From: Bacillota bacterium
GTDB taxonomy: Bacteria > Bacillota > Clostridia > Oscillospirales > Ruminococcaceae
DNA: 64,000 bases
Direction: 5' to 3'
Assembly (NCBI GenBank): GCA_023421245.1
Contig: JAEZTV010000015.1
Location: forward strand, 31,608 to 95,607
Part shown: piece after piece, positions 52,898-62,030 of the stretch
How the letters are laid out: each line of letters opens with the position of its first letter
Numbering within the stretch: position 1 is the stretch's first letter
Notes under the pieces: model-generated
Told to the model about the DNA's origin: nothing
Databases searched by the model: none
What the model saw: the letters and a program-made list of their open reading frames with translations, nothing else
Position numbers and translations under genes: made by a program

Positions 52898-53595
52898 GCA
52901 CACCGATTTTTGAATGCAGAAACCTCAGCAAGTCGTTCAGCGGCAAAGCGGCGCTTTCGGGTGTGAATATCACGGTGGAGCGCGGACGGATTGTTGGCCT
53001 GCTGGGCCCAAATGGCAGCGGGAAAACCACGCTCATCAAGCTTGCAAACGGATTGCTGACGCCTGCGGCGGGTGAGGTGGTTATTGCAGGGGCAGCACCG
53101 GGCATCGAGAGTAAGCGCATGGTATCTTACCTGCCTGAGCGCACCTATCTCGCCGACTGGATGCGCGTTTGTGACATCATCGCGTTCTTTGCGGATTTTT
53201 ACGATAACTTTGATAGTGCAAAAGCATACGATATGCTTAAAAGTCTGGGTATTGCCGCCCAGGATAGGCTCAAGACGATGTCAAAAGGCACACGCGAGAA
53301 GGTGCAGCTTATCCTTGTTATGAGCCGTAACGCGGATCTTTATCTGCTCGATGAGCCGATTGGCGGGGTCGACCCGGCAGCGCGTGATTATATCCTTCAT
53401 ACCATTCTTACCAACTACAGTGAGAATGCGGCGGTAATTATCTCCACGCACCTTATCTCGGATATTGAACAGGTGCTAGATGATGTGGTGTTTTTGTCAA
53501 ACGGTACGGTTGCCCTGACGGGCAGTGTAGATGAGATTCGCGACCGCCATGGAAAATCGGTGGACGCACTGTTTCGGGAGGTGTTCAAATGTTAG
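52894..53595 (+). CDS. ABC transporter ATP-binding protein
   Basis: 233 residues. Walker A GPNGSGKTT, diverged signature LKTMSKGTREKVQLILVMSR (SKG instead of SGG), Walker B LYLLDEPIGGVD, H-loop STHL. The short length and diverged C-motif are typical of ABC-2 exporters of the YtrB kind. Overlaps GntR upstream and the permease downstream (7 bases). Confidence 0.93.
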   Translation: MSTPIFECRNLSKSFSGKAALSGVNITVERGRIVGLLGPNGSGKTTLIKLANGLLTPAAGEVVIAGAAPGIESKRMVSYLPERTYLADWMRVCDIIAFFADFYDNFDSAKAYDMLKSLGIAAQDRLKTMSKGTREKVQLILVMSRNADLYLLDEPIGGVDPAARDYILHTILTNYSENAAVIISTHLISDIEQVLDDVVFLSNGTVALTGSVDEIRDRHGKSVDALFREVFKC

Positions 53596-54380
53596 GAAAA
53601 CTCATGAAATACGAGTGGAAGGCCACTGCCCGCGTGTTTGTGCCATTTTATATAGCGGTGATGCTATTTGCACTAATTAATCGTGTATTTATCAGCTTAA
53701 ACGTTACCGAGGGTTGGCTGGTGCTTCCTGCGGGGCTTTCGGCGGCAGGGTATGTACTCGCCATCCTTGCGACCTTTGCACTTACCGTAATTATCATGAT
53801 CCAGCGGTTTTACAAGAACTTGCTGGGTGACGAAGGCTACCTGATGTTTACGCTGCCGGTAAAAACATGGCAGAATATTTTTGCTAAAATGATCATTTCG
53901 GCGGTATGGATAATTGTCAGCGTTGTTGTTGTTTTTGGTTCCATCCTCCTTATGGTAGCGCGCAAAGGCTTTTGGAGCGAAGTTAAAGCGGCTTTTGCAC
54001 CGGTACAGGAGCTGATTTCGACACTTAACTGGGGTTCGTACATCGTTTGGATTGTGCTCGGTGTGATTATAGCATTATTTTCGAGTATTGTGATGGTGTA
54101 TGCCTCAATTGCAATCGGACAGTTGTTTAGCCGCCATAAGCTGATTGCATCTTTCGGCGCGTTTTTGGCAATCAATACGGTTTCGCAGTTTATTGAAAGC
54201 GGGCTGCTTGCAGTGTTATACGCGGTGGATCCCGAGATGTTTAACTCTGTCGCTGCGGTTCCGAGCGATGCGTTTTTCAAGACGCTAATCATTGGCATAG
54301 TCATATTAAATGCATTGTTTGGCGCGGGGTGCTATTTTGTTAGTCAGCACATTCTTAAAAAGCGCTTAAACCTTGAATAA
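53589..54380 (+). CDS. ABC transporter permease
   Basis: 263 residues, six membrane segments (about 18-36, 52-72, 96-120, 152-175, 186-205, 236-257) with a cytoplasmic N-terminus MLGKLMKYEWKATARVF typical of ABC-2 permeases. A large loop between segments 3 and 4. Probably exports a peptide, lipid or antibiotic together with the ATPase. Last gene of the operon. Confidence 0.88.
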   Translation: MLGKLMKYEWKATARVFVPFYIAVMLFALINRVFISLNVTEGWLVLPAGLSAAGYVLAILATFALTVIIMIQRFYKNLLGDEGYLMFTLPVKTWQNIFAKMIISAVWIIVSVVVVFGSILLMVARKGFWSEVKAAFAPVQELISTLNWGSYIVWIVLGVIIALFSSIVMVYASIAIGQLFSRHKLIASFGAFLAINTVSQFIESGLLAVLYAVDPEMFNSVAAVPSDAFFKTLIIGIVILNALFGAGCYFVSQHILKKRLNLE

Positions 54381-54407
54381 ATCTGAGTAACAGGGGAGAG
54401 TAATCAA

Positions 54408-54445
54408 AAGAACCGTTTACGGCCCGCCGGCTGTAAACGGTTCTT
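54408..54445. terminator. Terminator between convergent units
   Basis: AAGAACCGTTTAC (54408-54420) pairs with GTAAACGGTTCTT (54433-54445), GGCC/GGC inside, flanked by A and T. Confidence 0.8.
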
Positions 54446-54458
54446 ACTTTAGTTTGTG

Positions 54459-55334
54459 TTACTGGGCTGCGATATCACCGTTTGGGGCGGCTGGCGGCAG
54501 CGTATCGGCATGTTCGCCGGTATCGGGCTTTTCAAACGCCGTAAAGTATGCGGTACACAGCATCAGTGGTGCGAGGGAAAGCGTTGCAATGCGCTCAATA
54601 TACCACAGCGGATCAAGGGTATAGAATGCGTGCGCCGACGCCGCAATCAGCATGCCGAGTGTGGCGGGAATAAGAATGACAGCCCCTACAACAGCGCTGA
54701 GGAACATCCAGCGTGCACCTGTTTTCGCAAACAAACCGGCAACCGCAAACGCAAAATACAAGAAATAAATGCTCAGTGCAACCAGCGACAACAGGGTAAG
54801 CAGGTTTTCACTGATGGTAAGCACGGTGCTTGTGCGCCGGAACGTATTAAGCAGGCGGACAACGACCCATGCCAACGGAACAAGAGGCAGGAATTTGTGG
54901 CTGATGCCGCGGCGGGCAATGGTAAGCACGCCAAAATATAAAAGCACCAGCGATGCGGCAAAGCCCAGCATAGTCTCAGAGACCTGCATCAGCTTTATTG
55001 GAAAGCCGCCGATCATTTCCGCCAGTGTATAGGTGCTGGCAAACAGGTTGACCCCGCCGGCGAGCAGCAGTGCCGCACCGGTTAATCTGCTATGCAGAAA
55101 AGAGGTTCGTGCTTGTGCAATGGTTTTGTCGGTAAAGCTTGTTAATGCGGCCAGCACAAAGAACAATGCAAGCCCGCCGTACAAAAGGTACACGGTGCTG
55201 TCGGTGGTGGTGAAAAATCCGGTTGAGATGTTAATGATCCAAAGGTACTGCCAAACTCGTATTGCTGTAAATACAGCTGCAGCAACAACGGCCAAAGAGC
55301 AGATTGTTTTACGCCTCAATAAAAACAACTCCAT
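54459..55334 (-). CDS. Hypothetical multi-spanning membrane protein, 291 residues
   Basis: About seven to eight hydrophobic segments separated by short loops (near residues 12-30, 47-62, 85-103, 118-138, 152-165, 180-205, 212-235, 245-265) and a polar Pro/Asp-rich tail. Starts MELFLLRRKTICSLAVV. No known domain is recognised. Stands alone on the minus strand, so an operon gives no clue. The start lacks a strong ribosome site; the leader holds repeats A and B. Confidence 0.72.
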   Translation of the reverse strand: MELFLLRRKTICSLAVVAAAVFTAIRVWQYLWIINISTGFFTTTDSTVYLLYGGLALFFVLAALTSFTDKTIAQARTSFLHSRLTGAALLLAGGVNLFASTYTLAEMIGGFPIKLMQVSETMLGFAASLVLLYFGVLTIARRGISHKFLPLVPLAWVVVRLLNTFRRTSTVLTISENLLTLLSLVALSIYFLYFAFAVAGLFAKTGARWMFLSAVVGAVILIPATLGMLIAASAHAFYTLDPLWYIERIATLSLAPLMLCTAYFTAFEKPDTGEHADTLPPAAPNGDIAAQ

Positions 55335-55357
55335 AAAAAGTATTGGGTGATACTTAA

Positions 55358-55410
55358 CAAACTTCAGAATGAAAACAAGTCCTCATTTGCAAGGTGATTG
55401 ACGATACAAG
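55358..55410. repeat. Interspersed repeat family A, copy 4 (internally deleted)
   Basis: Only the two ends remain: ACTTCAGAATGAAAACAAG joined directly to TTTGCAAGGTGATTGACGATA. The middle blocks present in other copies are absent. Confidence 0.55.
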
Positions 55411-55440
55411 AAAAGAGCGGTCGTGATAGGATAGAATTTA

Positions 55441-55622
55441 TTATACCATAAACAGACTGCAAAACGAATAATATCGTTTTGCTCAGGACACAGTCCTTGC
55501 AGATGCTGATTTCATCAGCTTTTGCAGTTTATGGTGTAGCATAGCCGCGTTCGTATCTTGCTATGCAAAACACTTATACTCGGCTTTGAATGTGCTCGCG
55601 GACATATTATAGCACACCATTG
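55441..55622 (-). repeat. Interspersed repeat family B, copy 2 (inverted)
   Basis: Read from 55622 to 55441: TGGTGTGCTATAATATGTCCGCGAGC, ATTCAAAG, CCGAGTATAAGTGTTTTGCATAGCAAGATACGAACGCGGC, ACACCATAAACTGCAAAAGCTGATGAAATCAGC, AAGGACTG, then GCAAAACGA-TATTAT-TCGTTTTGC and GTTTATGG. CCATAAAC and GTTTATGG close the last part as a branched structure. Matches 63850-64000 closely. Confidence 0.72.
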
Positions 55623-55638
55623 TGGTAAATTCAAACAA

Positions 55639-55667
55639 AAGAACCGCCCAGACAAAGGGCGGTTCTT
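55639..55667 (-). terminator. Terminator of the citrate synthase gene
   Basis: AAGAACCGCCC (55639-55649) pairs with GGGCGGTTCTT (55657-55667), loop AGACAAA, A-tract on the plus side (T on the minus strand), 29 bases past the stop. Confidence 0.8.
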
Positions 55668-55695
55668 GCTGCAATATCGGATATAGTGTAACAGT

Positions 55696-57078
55696 TTATC
55701 GTTCGGATAACGGAAGATACTTGTGGCCGCTTTCGATTGTTTTATAAGCGGGGCGAATAATACGGGCACAGGTGGTCAGCTCCTCAATGCGGTGCGCACA
55801 CCAGCCGCCCATGCGTGCCACAGCAAACATGGGGGTAAAGAGCTCCGGCGGAATACCAAGCATCTTATAAACTAGTCCTGAATAGAAATCAACATTTGCG
55901 CCCAACACCTTAGAGCCTCCCTTGAATTCGTAAAACACTTCGGGGGCAAGCTTTTCAACGAGTTCAAGCAGCTTAAACTCCGCTTCATATTCTCCGCCGT
56001 GTGCAAGCTCAAACGCTTTTTCTTTTAGGATGACAGCGCGCGGGTCGCTTTTGGTGTAGATTGCGTGGCCGATACCGTAGATAAGCCCAGAGCCGTCACA
56101 TGCCTGCTTATTGATAATCTTACGAAGGAAATCGGCAACCTCCCCCTCGTTTTCCCAGTTGCTTACTCCTGTTTTAATGCATTCGAGCATATTCATGACC
56201 TTTGCGTTTGCACCGCCATGCTTGGGGCCTTTCAGAGACCCAATTGCTCCGGAGATTGCGGAGTATGTATCGGTGCCCGACGAGGTTAGGGTACGGCACA
56301 CAAACGTAGAATTATTACCGCCGCCGTGCTCGGCGTGCAGAATAAGCATCAGGTCAAGCAGCCGAGCTTCATCTTCCGTAAAGGAGCGGTCGGCACGGAT
56401 AGTGGAAAGGATGTTTTCCGCACAGCTGTGCTCGGTGATGCAGGGGTGCAGCACCATGCTGTCGCTGTCAAAGGCGCGGCGCTTTGCCTGATAAGCGTTG
56501 ACCATAATCGAAGGAAGAATTGCAATGAGCTCAATGCACTGGCGCATCACATTTTCAAGAGAGGTGTCGTCTGCGTGCTCATCATAGGAGTACAGTGCAA
56601 GAACGGCGCGCGAGAGCATATTCATAATATCGTTAGAAGGCACGTTGATGATTACTTCGTTGGTAAAGCGCGGCGGAAGCTCGCGAAAGAGGCAGAGTGT
56701 CTGCTTAAAATAATCCAGCTGCTCCTTCGTGGGCAGGCTGCCGAATAAAAGCAGCCAGACGGTCTCTTCGTAGCCGAAGCGGTCTTCTGCGTGGCAACCG
56801 TTGATGATATCGCGAATATCGATGCCGCGATAGATTAGTTCACCGTCAATCGGCACACGTTCCCCTTCGCTTAACACATAGCCATGCACGTTACATATAT
56901 GGGTGATGCCGGCAACCACGCCGGTGCCATCCTGATTGCGCAAGCCACGTTTGACATTAAATTTGTCGTAAAGAGCGGGGTCAATCTTGTTATACTTAAC
57001 GTACTCCTCGCATAAAATTCTAATGGCTTTTGCTTGTTCTTCCACAGTGTTCTGAAGATTGATTGTGTTATTGTGCAT
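55696..57078 (-). CDS. Citrate synthase
   Basis: 460 residues from ATG 57078 (GGGAGG upstream; 57126 is in frame but earlier). Condenses oxaloacetate and acetyl-CoA. Catalytic residues are in HAEHGGGNNSTFVCR (His), GIGHAIYTKSDPR (His, Arg) and a later Asp; LIYRGIDIRDI is the conserved early block. The protein is about 30-80 residues longer at its N-terminus than typical bacterial citrate synthases, as in the clostridial type. With a sigma-A promoter and a 200-base leader, but no other TCA genes nearby, it probably feeds glutamate (and arginine) synthesis. Confidence 0.94.
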   Translation of the reverse strand: MHNNTINLQNTVEEQAKAIRILCEEYVKYNKIDPALYDKFNVKRGLRNQDGTGVVAGITHICNVHGYVLSEGERVPIDGELIYRGIDIRDIINGCHAEDRFGYEETVWLLLFGSLPTKEQLDYFKQTLCLFRELPPRFTNEVIINVPSNDIMNMLSRAVLALYSYDEHADDTSLENVMRQCIELIAILPSIMVNAYQAKRRAFDSDSMVLHPCITEHSCAENILSTIRADRSFTEDEARLLDLMLILHAEHGGGNNSTFVCRTLTSSGTDTYSAISGAIGSLKGPKHGGANAKVMNMLECIKTGVSNWENEGEVADFLRKIINKQACDGSGLIYGIGHAIYTKSDPRAVILKEKAFELAHGGEYEAEFKLLELVEKLAPEVFYEFKGGSKVLGANVDFYSGLVYKMLGIPPELFTPMFAVARMGGWCAHRIEELTTCARIIRPAYKTIESGHKYLPLSER

Positions 57079-57286
57079 GCCTTCCGTTCCTCCCATAAGA
57101 TCGGTGTAGTTTTGGGTGTGCCGCACTGCAAGTAAAAAAGAACAAAGTTGCAGAAACTTATCGCGCTACCGTGTTGAAGCAGCGCTTTCGGCAACGGTAA
57201 AAGGATATCTTCTTTGTTAAATTATTGTAGTAAACGATAAAATGACTGATGAATACGAGATTGGCGTACAATTACCCAGTATTGTC

Positions 57287-57315
57287 ATTTTACATGAAGG
57301 GCGAATCCTTGTCAA
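57287..57315 (-). promoter_or_regulatory. Promoter of citrate synthase
   Basis: Minus strand -35 TTGACA (57310-57315), 17-base spacer, -10 TAAAAT (57287-57292); gives a leader of about 200 bases. A 9 bp inverted pair TTTCTGACA/TGTCAGAAA (57344-57382) lies upstream, between this promoter and spoIID. Confidence 0.72.
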
Positions 57316-57404
57316 TATAGTAAAAGCAGAAAAATGAAATTTATTTCTGACACACTGTCATTGCGTCGCAAGTTGTCAGAAACCAAAGAAAGGAGAGGGA
57401 CAAG

Positions 57405-58559
57405 ATGAAGGAAAGCATAGCGCTTGCACTACTACTGCTGCTTGCGCTTGTACTCATTCCGCTGCTTGCAATCGGCGGTGAGCGAGGGACGCTGCCCAAC
57501 CCCTTTGATACTGCGGCAAACCGCTCAGCCTCAAGCGGGCAGGAGAAAATATCCGCGCAGCCGGATGCCGATATCAATCCCAATGCCGACGCGCAGGAAG
57601 CGCTTGATGAGCTGCTCGCACAGTATACACAAGCAAACGGCGCCAGCAACCCCATCGGCGCAGGCAACAATTTTCGCATCCGCACCTTGACGACCGGTGA
57701 GGTGGCGACCGTTTCGGTGCGCGATTATGTAATCGGTGCGGTCGCGTGCGAGATGCCCGCGTCGTTTAGCGAGGAGGCGCTCAAGGCGCAGGCGGTGGCG
57801 GCACACACCTATGCACTGCGCAGAAAGCTGGACGCGGCAAAGCAAACCGACCCCAAACTCAAAGAAGCCGATTTTGAGGCAGATCCGCCAAACTATAAAG
57901 GTTATATGACCGAGGAGCTTGCGCGCACCTGGTTTGGGGACAACTTTGATGTGTACTGGGGGCGTATTACACAGGCTTGTGACGCGGTGCTTGGCAAGGT
58001 GTTGGTGTACGAAAACGAGCCGATTGTGGCGGCATACCATTCCATGTCGGCAGGGCTTACCGAAAGTGCCGAAACGGTATGGCAGACGGGGGTGCCTTAT
58101 CTGGTGCCTGTCGAGAGTGCGGGGGATATGCTTGCACGCAACTTTGAGGTGGAAACCGACGTGCTTGCCGATGAGGTTAAGGGATTACTCGTTGCAAAAT
58201 ATGCTGAAATTGAGTTGCCAAGCGACAAGAAAAAATGGTTTAACATCAAGGCGCGCAGCGAATCGGGCACCATTATGGAGCTTGCGGTTGGCGATGTAAC
58301 CATGTCAGGGCAGGAGGCGCGGGAGATGTTCAGCCTGCGTTCGGCAAACTTTACAGTGGAATATGCAAACAACAAATTCACCTTTACCACACTGGGGTAT
58401 GGACACGGAGTGGGATTGAGTCAGTACGGGGCCGACTATATGGCAAGACAGGGTGCCACCTTTGAAGAGATTCTCGCACACTACTATACCGGTGCGGTAC
58501 TCGTCGACACAGCCGCACCCAGTACCGGTACGGGGAGCGGGGAAGAAGGGGAAGGCTAG
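57405..58559 (+). CDS. spoIID: Stage II sporulation protein D (lytic transglycosylase)
   Basis: 384 residues, peptidoglycan transglycosylase required for engulfment of the forespore. N-terminal membrane segment (about 4-22), then a variable linker and the SpoIID domain from about residue 85. Catalytic Glu116 is in AVACEMPASFSEEALKAQAVAAHTYALRR; the C-terminal GHGVGLSQYGADYMARQG is the family's hallmark. Strong ribosome site AGGAGAGG. It indicates that the host can form endospores. Linker ends in Gly/Ser/Glu. Confidence 0.95.
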   Translation: MKESIALALLLLLALVLIPLLAIGGERGTLPNPFDTAANRSASSGQEKISAQPDADINPNADAQEALDELLAQYTQANGASNPIGAGNNFRIRTLTTGEVATVSVRDYVIGAVACEMPASFSEEALKAQAVAAHTYALRRKLDAAKQTDPKLKEADFEADPPNYKGYMTEELARTWFGDNFDVYWGRITQACDAVLGKVLVYENEPIVAAYHSMSAGLTESAETVWQTGVPYLVPVESAGDMLARNFEVETDVLADEVKGLLVAKYAEIELPSDKKKWFNIKARSESGTIMELAVGDVTMSGQEAREMFSLRSANFTVEYANNKFTFTTLGYGHGVGLSQYGADYMARQGATFEEILAHYYTGAVLVDTAAPSTGTGSGEEGEG

Positions 58560-58587
58560 AACTCTGCGCTTTGCAGCAAGCACAAAA

Positions 58588-58613
58588 GGAGCACCGAAAA
58601 AGATCGGTGCTCC
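58588..58613 (-). terminator. Terminator of the metal ATPase operon
   Basis: GGAGCACCGA (58588-58597) pairs with TCGGTGCTCC (58604-58613); a TTTTG follows on the minus strand. Confidence 0.75.
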
Positions 58614-58635
58614 AACAACTGTCTAAACGCGGTGT

Positions 58636-60864
58636 TTATGCGGCGGCTGTCGTTTGCACAATAGGGATATCACCATGCTGCTCTTTGCGGTACATACGCA
58701 GGATGCGCGTGGTATTGAGCACGGCAATCAGCGTGACGCCAACGTCGGCAAACACCGCGTGCCACATAGCGCCGAATCCTGTTACGCCGAGGATGAGCAC
58801 CGCGGCCTTGACGGCAAGCGCGAACGCAATATTGAACACAATCACCCGCATCACGCGGCGCGACAGCCGTATGGCCGCAGGCAGGCTGCGAAGGTTTTCT
58901 GAGACAAGCACCGCGTCTGCCGCGTCGATGGCCGCATCCGAGCCAAGACCCATTGCGATGCCGACATCGGCGGCCGCAAGCACAGGGGCGTCGTTGATGC
59001 CGTCGCCGACAAACGCCACCGTTTTGTAGGACTTCTTTGCATCCATCAACGCGTCAACCTTGCCTTCGGGCAGGAGCGAGGCGTGGTAGCCGTCGGTGCC
59101 GCTTGCACTGGCAATCAGCTGCGCCGCACGCTCGCTGTCGCCGGTGAGGATGGAAACATGCGAAACCCCCGCCTCGCGCAGTGCCGAAACGGTATGTGCG
59201 GCATCGGTGCGAAGGGTATCCGCAATCTCGAGATAGCCGAGCAGAATGCCATTTTCGGCTACATATACCGCGGCGGGAGGTATACCGTCAAGAGGAACAT
59301 TGTACTGCTGCATCAGGCGCGCAGACCCGCACAGCAGCTCGCTGGAAAGGTGGGTGGCACGAATGCCCATGCCGGCCTTTTCCTCAAATGAGAATACGCT
59401 TGCCTTCGAAACGGGTACACCGTAATGTTCTACCACTGCCTTTGCGACAGGATGGTTGGAAAAGCTCTCGCAGATGGCGGCGAGACGCACAATCTCACCC
59501 TCGCTTGCATCTGAAACGCTCACAACGTTTGAGACACGTAGCTTACCGCTGGTCAGCGTACCGGTCTTGTCAAACACGACGGCATCACAGCGTGCAAGCG
59601 CCTCAAGATAGCGCCCGCCCTTTACCAGCACACCAAGGCGAGATACCGAACCGATGCCGGCAAAAAAGCCGAGTGGCACCGAAATTACGAGTGCACAGGG
59701 GCAGGAGGCAACCAGAAAAATCAACGAGCGGTACAGCCAGGTTGAAAAAGAGCCAAGCTCAAACAACGGGGGCAGTGTCGCAATCAGTATGGCAAACACG
59801 ATAACCACAGGGGTATAATAGCGTGCAAAACGGGTAATTAAACGCTCGGTTTTACCCTTTTTGGCAAGGGAGCTTTCTACCAGCTCGATGATGCGACTGG
59901 CTGTGGAGGTTTTAAAATCACCCGTAGTTTTACAGGTGAGCAGACCGGCACCGTTTACAGTGCCCGACAACACGGCATCGCCCTGCGAGACCGGTACCGG
60001 AACACTTTCACCGGTAATAACCGAGTGGTCCATATCGGAGCTTCCCGTAAGTACTGTGGCATCGAGCGGAACGCGCTCACCGGGCTTGATTAAGATGGTG
60101 GAGCCAATCGGAACACTGTCTGCGGATATGGTTTTGGTCTCTCCCGCTCCGTCAATGATATTTGCCGTATCGGGGCGGATGGAGGTCAGGCGCGTGATGC
60201 TCTTCTTCGAACGTGCCACCGCGATGTCTTCCAGGTATGTGCCGGTGCGAAACAGCAGCGTTACCATCGCACCCTCAAAAAACTCACCCAGCGCACACGC
60301 TGCGATGACGGCAATCATCATCAAAAGATCTTCCTCAATCTCGGCACGCAGCAGCTTTTTGCTTCCCTCTATAAAGATAGGGTAGCCTGACAGTACAATG
60401 GCAGCAACCGGCAGCAGCACAGACAGGATGGCCGGCAGGCCGGGAAGCAGGGAAAGCGCAAAGAGTGACGCAGCCGCTATAAGCAGCACAAGGCCTTTGG
60501 CGTTTGAACTGTGCGGCGGATGGTGCGTATGCGCGTTATTGCTTGAAGAAGCTTTATCCTCGGCTGCCGCACCGGATAGCATTGCCACCGCCGCTTTGGT
60601 GGAGCTAAACCTCTTTTCTTCCTCTGTTTCGTCCACAACCGTTACCCCAATAACGCGTACTCCCTTTTCGGCGGCGCGGATAATCTGTTCGGCCTGTGCG
60701 GGGGTATCAAAAGCGGCGGCATTGTGCATCGTAAAGCGCAGCTCGTTGGTTGCAAAGCTTAATGAAGTATCTGTAACATGGGGCAAATTACTGACACGCT
60801 GTTCAATCTTATCCGCACAGCTTGCGCAATGAAGCCCCTGCATCTGCAGCTTAATCGTCATCAT
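58636..60864 (-). CDS. Heavy-metal P1B-type ATPase (Zn/Cd/Pb exporter, CadA/ZntA-like)
   Basis: 742 residues. N-terminal HMA metal-binding domain with GLHCASCADKI (about 9-19), a His-rich patch (NAHTHHPPHSSN, about 108-119), then membrane helices with the CPC motif SCPCALVISVPLG, the phosphorylation site DKTGTLTSG, the HP motif SNHPVAKAV and hinge GDGINDAPVLAAADVGIAMG. CPC plus a following D-rich C-terminus suggests Zn/Cd/Pb specificity (P1B-2). Start ATG 60864 (GGGAGGA) overlaps the ArsR-family stop by 14 bases, so the pump is controlled by the regulator. Confidence 0.94.
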   Translation of the reverse strand: MMTIKLQMQGLHCASCADKIEQRVSNLPHVTDTSLSFATNELRFTMHNAAAFDTPAQAEQIIRAAEKGVRVIGVTVVDETEEEKRFSSTKAAVAMLSGAAAEDKASSSNNAHTHHPPHSSNAKGLVLLIAAASLFALSLLPGLPAILSVLLPVAAIVLSGYPIFIEGSKKLLRAEIEEDLLMMIAVIAACALGEFFEGAMVTLLFRTGTYLEDIAVARSKKSITRLTSIRPDTANIIDGAGETKTISADSVPIGSTILIKPGERVPLDATVLTGSSDMDHSVITGESVPVPVSQGDAVLSGTVNGAGLLTCKTTGDFKTSTASRIIELVESSLAKKGKTERLITRFARYYTPVVIVFAILIATLPPLFELGSFSTWLYRSLIFLVASCPCALVISVPLGFFAGIGSVSRLGVLVKGGRYLEALARCDAVVFDKTGTLTSGKLRVSNVVSVSDASEGEIVRLAAICESFSNHPVAKAVVEHYGVPVSKASVFSFEEKAGMGIRATHLSSELLCGSARLMQQYNVPLDGIPPAAVYVAENGILLGYLEIADTLRTDAAHTVSALREAGVSHVSILTGDSERAAQLIASASGTDGYHASLLPEGKVDALMDAKKSYKTVAFVGDGINDAPVLAAADVGIAMGLGSDAAIDAADAVLVSENLRSLPAAIRLSRRVMRVIVFNIAFALAVKAAVLILGVTGFGAMWHAVFADVGVTLIAVLNTTRILRMYRKEQHGDIPIVQTTAAA

Positions 60865-61312
60865 GGTTATGTTCCTCCCTTACATGCTCAAGACCGGTGA
60901 GAAGAATGCGGCTGACATGCTCGTCGTCAAGGGAATAGAAGATCGATTTTCCCTCGCGGCGCGTTTTTACAAGATCCGCCGCGCGCAGAATGCGCAGCTG
61001 GTGCGATACTGCCGACTGCCCCATCCCAAGTATATACGCAATATCGCACACGCAAAGCTCACGGCTGTTGAGCAAAAAGATGATTTTAAGACGGGTGGAA
61101 TCGCCGAACACCTTAAAGGCATCGGTTAGCCGCCCGAGCTCATCAGGTCTTGGAAGATACTGTTCAAAGTCCGCGGGGCTGAGCTGATCTGACAGTATAT
61201 TTATCATATGCGTACCGCAGCCATCCTGCCCCTTACAGTCTATTGCTTGCTCGGGCGCAGGGCTTTGCTTGCAGCTGCAATGCAGGTTATGCTGCTCAGG
61301 TTGTTGTATCAT
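60851..61312 (-). CDS. ArsR/SmtB-family metal sensor (CadC/CzrA-like)
   Basis: 153 residues from ATG 61312 (GGGAGG; 61357 is also in frame). A Cys-rich N-terminal tail (LHCSCKQSPAPEQAIDCKGQDGCG) carries several thiols, then the winged helix with ELCVCDIAYILGMGQSAVSHQLRIL; the CVC pair at the recognition region is the alpha-3 thiolate site, and the C-terminal DDEHVSRILLTGLEHVREEHNHDDD gives the alpha-5 His/Asp site. It represses its own operon until Cd, Pb or Zn binds. Operator at 61338-61361. Confidence 0.92.
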   Translation of the reverse strand: MIQQPEQHNLHCSCKQSPAPEQAIDCKGQDGCGTHMINILSDQLSPADFEQYLPRPDELGRLTDAFKVFGDSTRLKIIFLLNSRELCVCDIAYILGMGQSAVSHQLRILRAADLVKTRREGKSIFYSLDDEHVSRILLTGLEHVREEHNHDDD

Positions 61313-61337
61313 GACAAGCCTCCCGTTAGTCATATTA

Positions 61338-61403
61338 ACATATGAACATGTATTCATATGTATGCTGTAATTGAATCATACTGCAACGATGGGCATTTGT
61401 CAA
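61338..61403 (-). promoter_or_regulatory. Promoter and operator of the metal-efflux operon
   Basis: Minus strand -35 TTGACA (61398-61403), 17-base spacer, -10 TATGAT (61375-61380). Downstream ACATATGAA (61338-61346) and TTCATATGT (61353-61361) form a 9 bp inverted repeat with a 6-base centre, matching the ArsR/SmtB 12-2-12-like operator style (TGAA...TTCA). Confidence 0.78.
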
Positions 61404-61622
61404 TATGGTATTATGCTGTCCGGCGCTAAAATTTATAGGTGTGCTTTTAGTTCAGTAACACTTCTCATCTATAACAAAACGACAGGTAAAAAAGCAGCTC
61501 TTGTCAGTCTTTTAAAAGTAGAAAAGGCATTACAAAAAAACGTGCTGAAAGAAAAGACACAAACACCTGTAAAACGGCCGTAGTTTCCTGTCTTTTTCAC
61601 GCTGTTTTTCAGGAATAACACC

Positions 61623-61650
61623 TTGCATTTTTACGCGATTATGATACAAT
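61623..61650 (+). promoter_or_regulatory. Promoter of the ferredoxin gene
   Basis: -35 TTGCAT (61623-61628), 16-base spacer, -10 TACAAT (61645-61650), 30 bases before ATG 61681. The preceding 61404-61622 stretch is AT-rich and shows no gene. Confidence 0.65.
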
Positions 61651-61680
61651 AAAACCAACCTTAAAGGAGGTGTATGTTGA

Positions 61681-61851
61681 ATGGCTTATTTTATTTCGGA
61701 AGATTGCATCAGCTGCGGTGCATGTGAGCCCGAGTGCCCTGTTACTGCAATTACGGCAGGAGACATTTACGTAATTGACGAAGATGCTTGCATCGATTGC
61801 GGCGCTTGCGCAGCGGTTTGCCCGGTAGAGGCTCCTCAGCCTAAGGAATAA
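61681..61851 (+). CDS. 2[4Fe-4S] ferredoxin
   Basis: 56 residues, small clostridial-type electron carrier. Two cluster motifs CISCGACEPECPV and CIDCGACAAVCPV give eight Cys in the C-x-x-C-x-x-C-x-x-x-C-P pattern. Strong AAAGGAGGTG ribosome site and a promoter directly upstream. It serves fermentative and hydrogenase or pyruvate:ferredoxin reactions in anaerobes; the partner is unknown here. Ends in APQPKE. Own transcription unit. Confidence 0.96.
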   Translation: MAYFISEDCISCGACEPECPVTAITAGDIYVIDEDACIDCGACAAVCPVEAPQPKE

Positions 61852-62030
61852 AAACCCGCGTATTTGGTATAAAGAGCCCGAAACGCTATTTCCTACATAT
61901 TGTGAAATATGCGCTGTAAAGCGGATGCTAAAATGGTTTTGGCATCTGCTTTATTCTTTATATAGAATATGATAAAATAAATGGTACATGAAATTGAAAA
62001 GATATTAGATACCGGGGGATAGGTAGGGCT

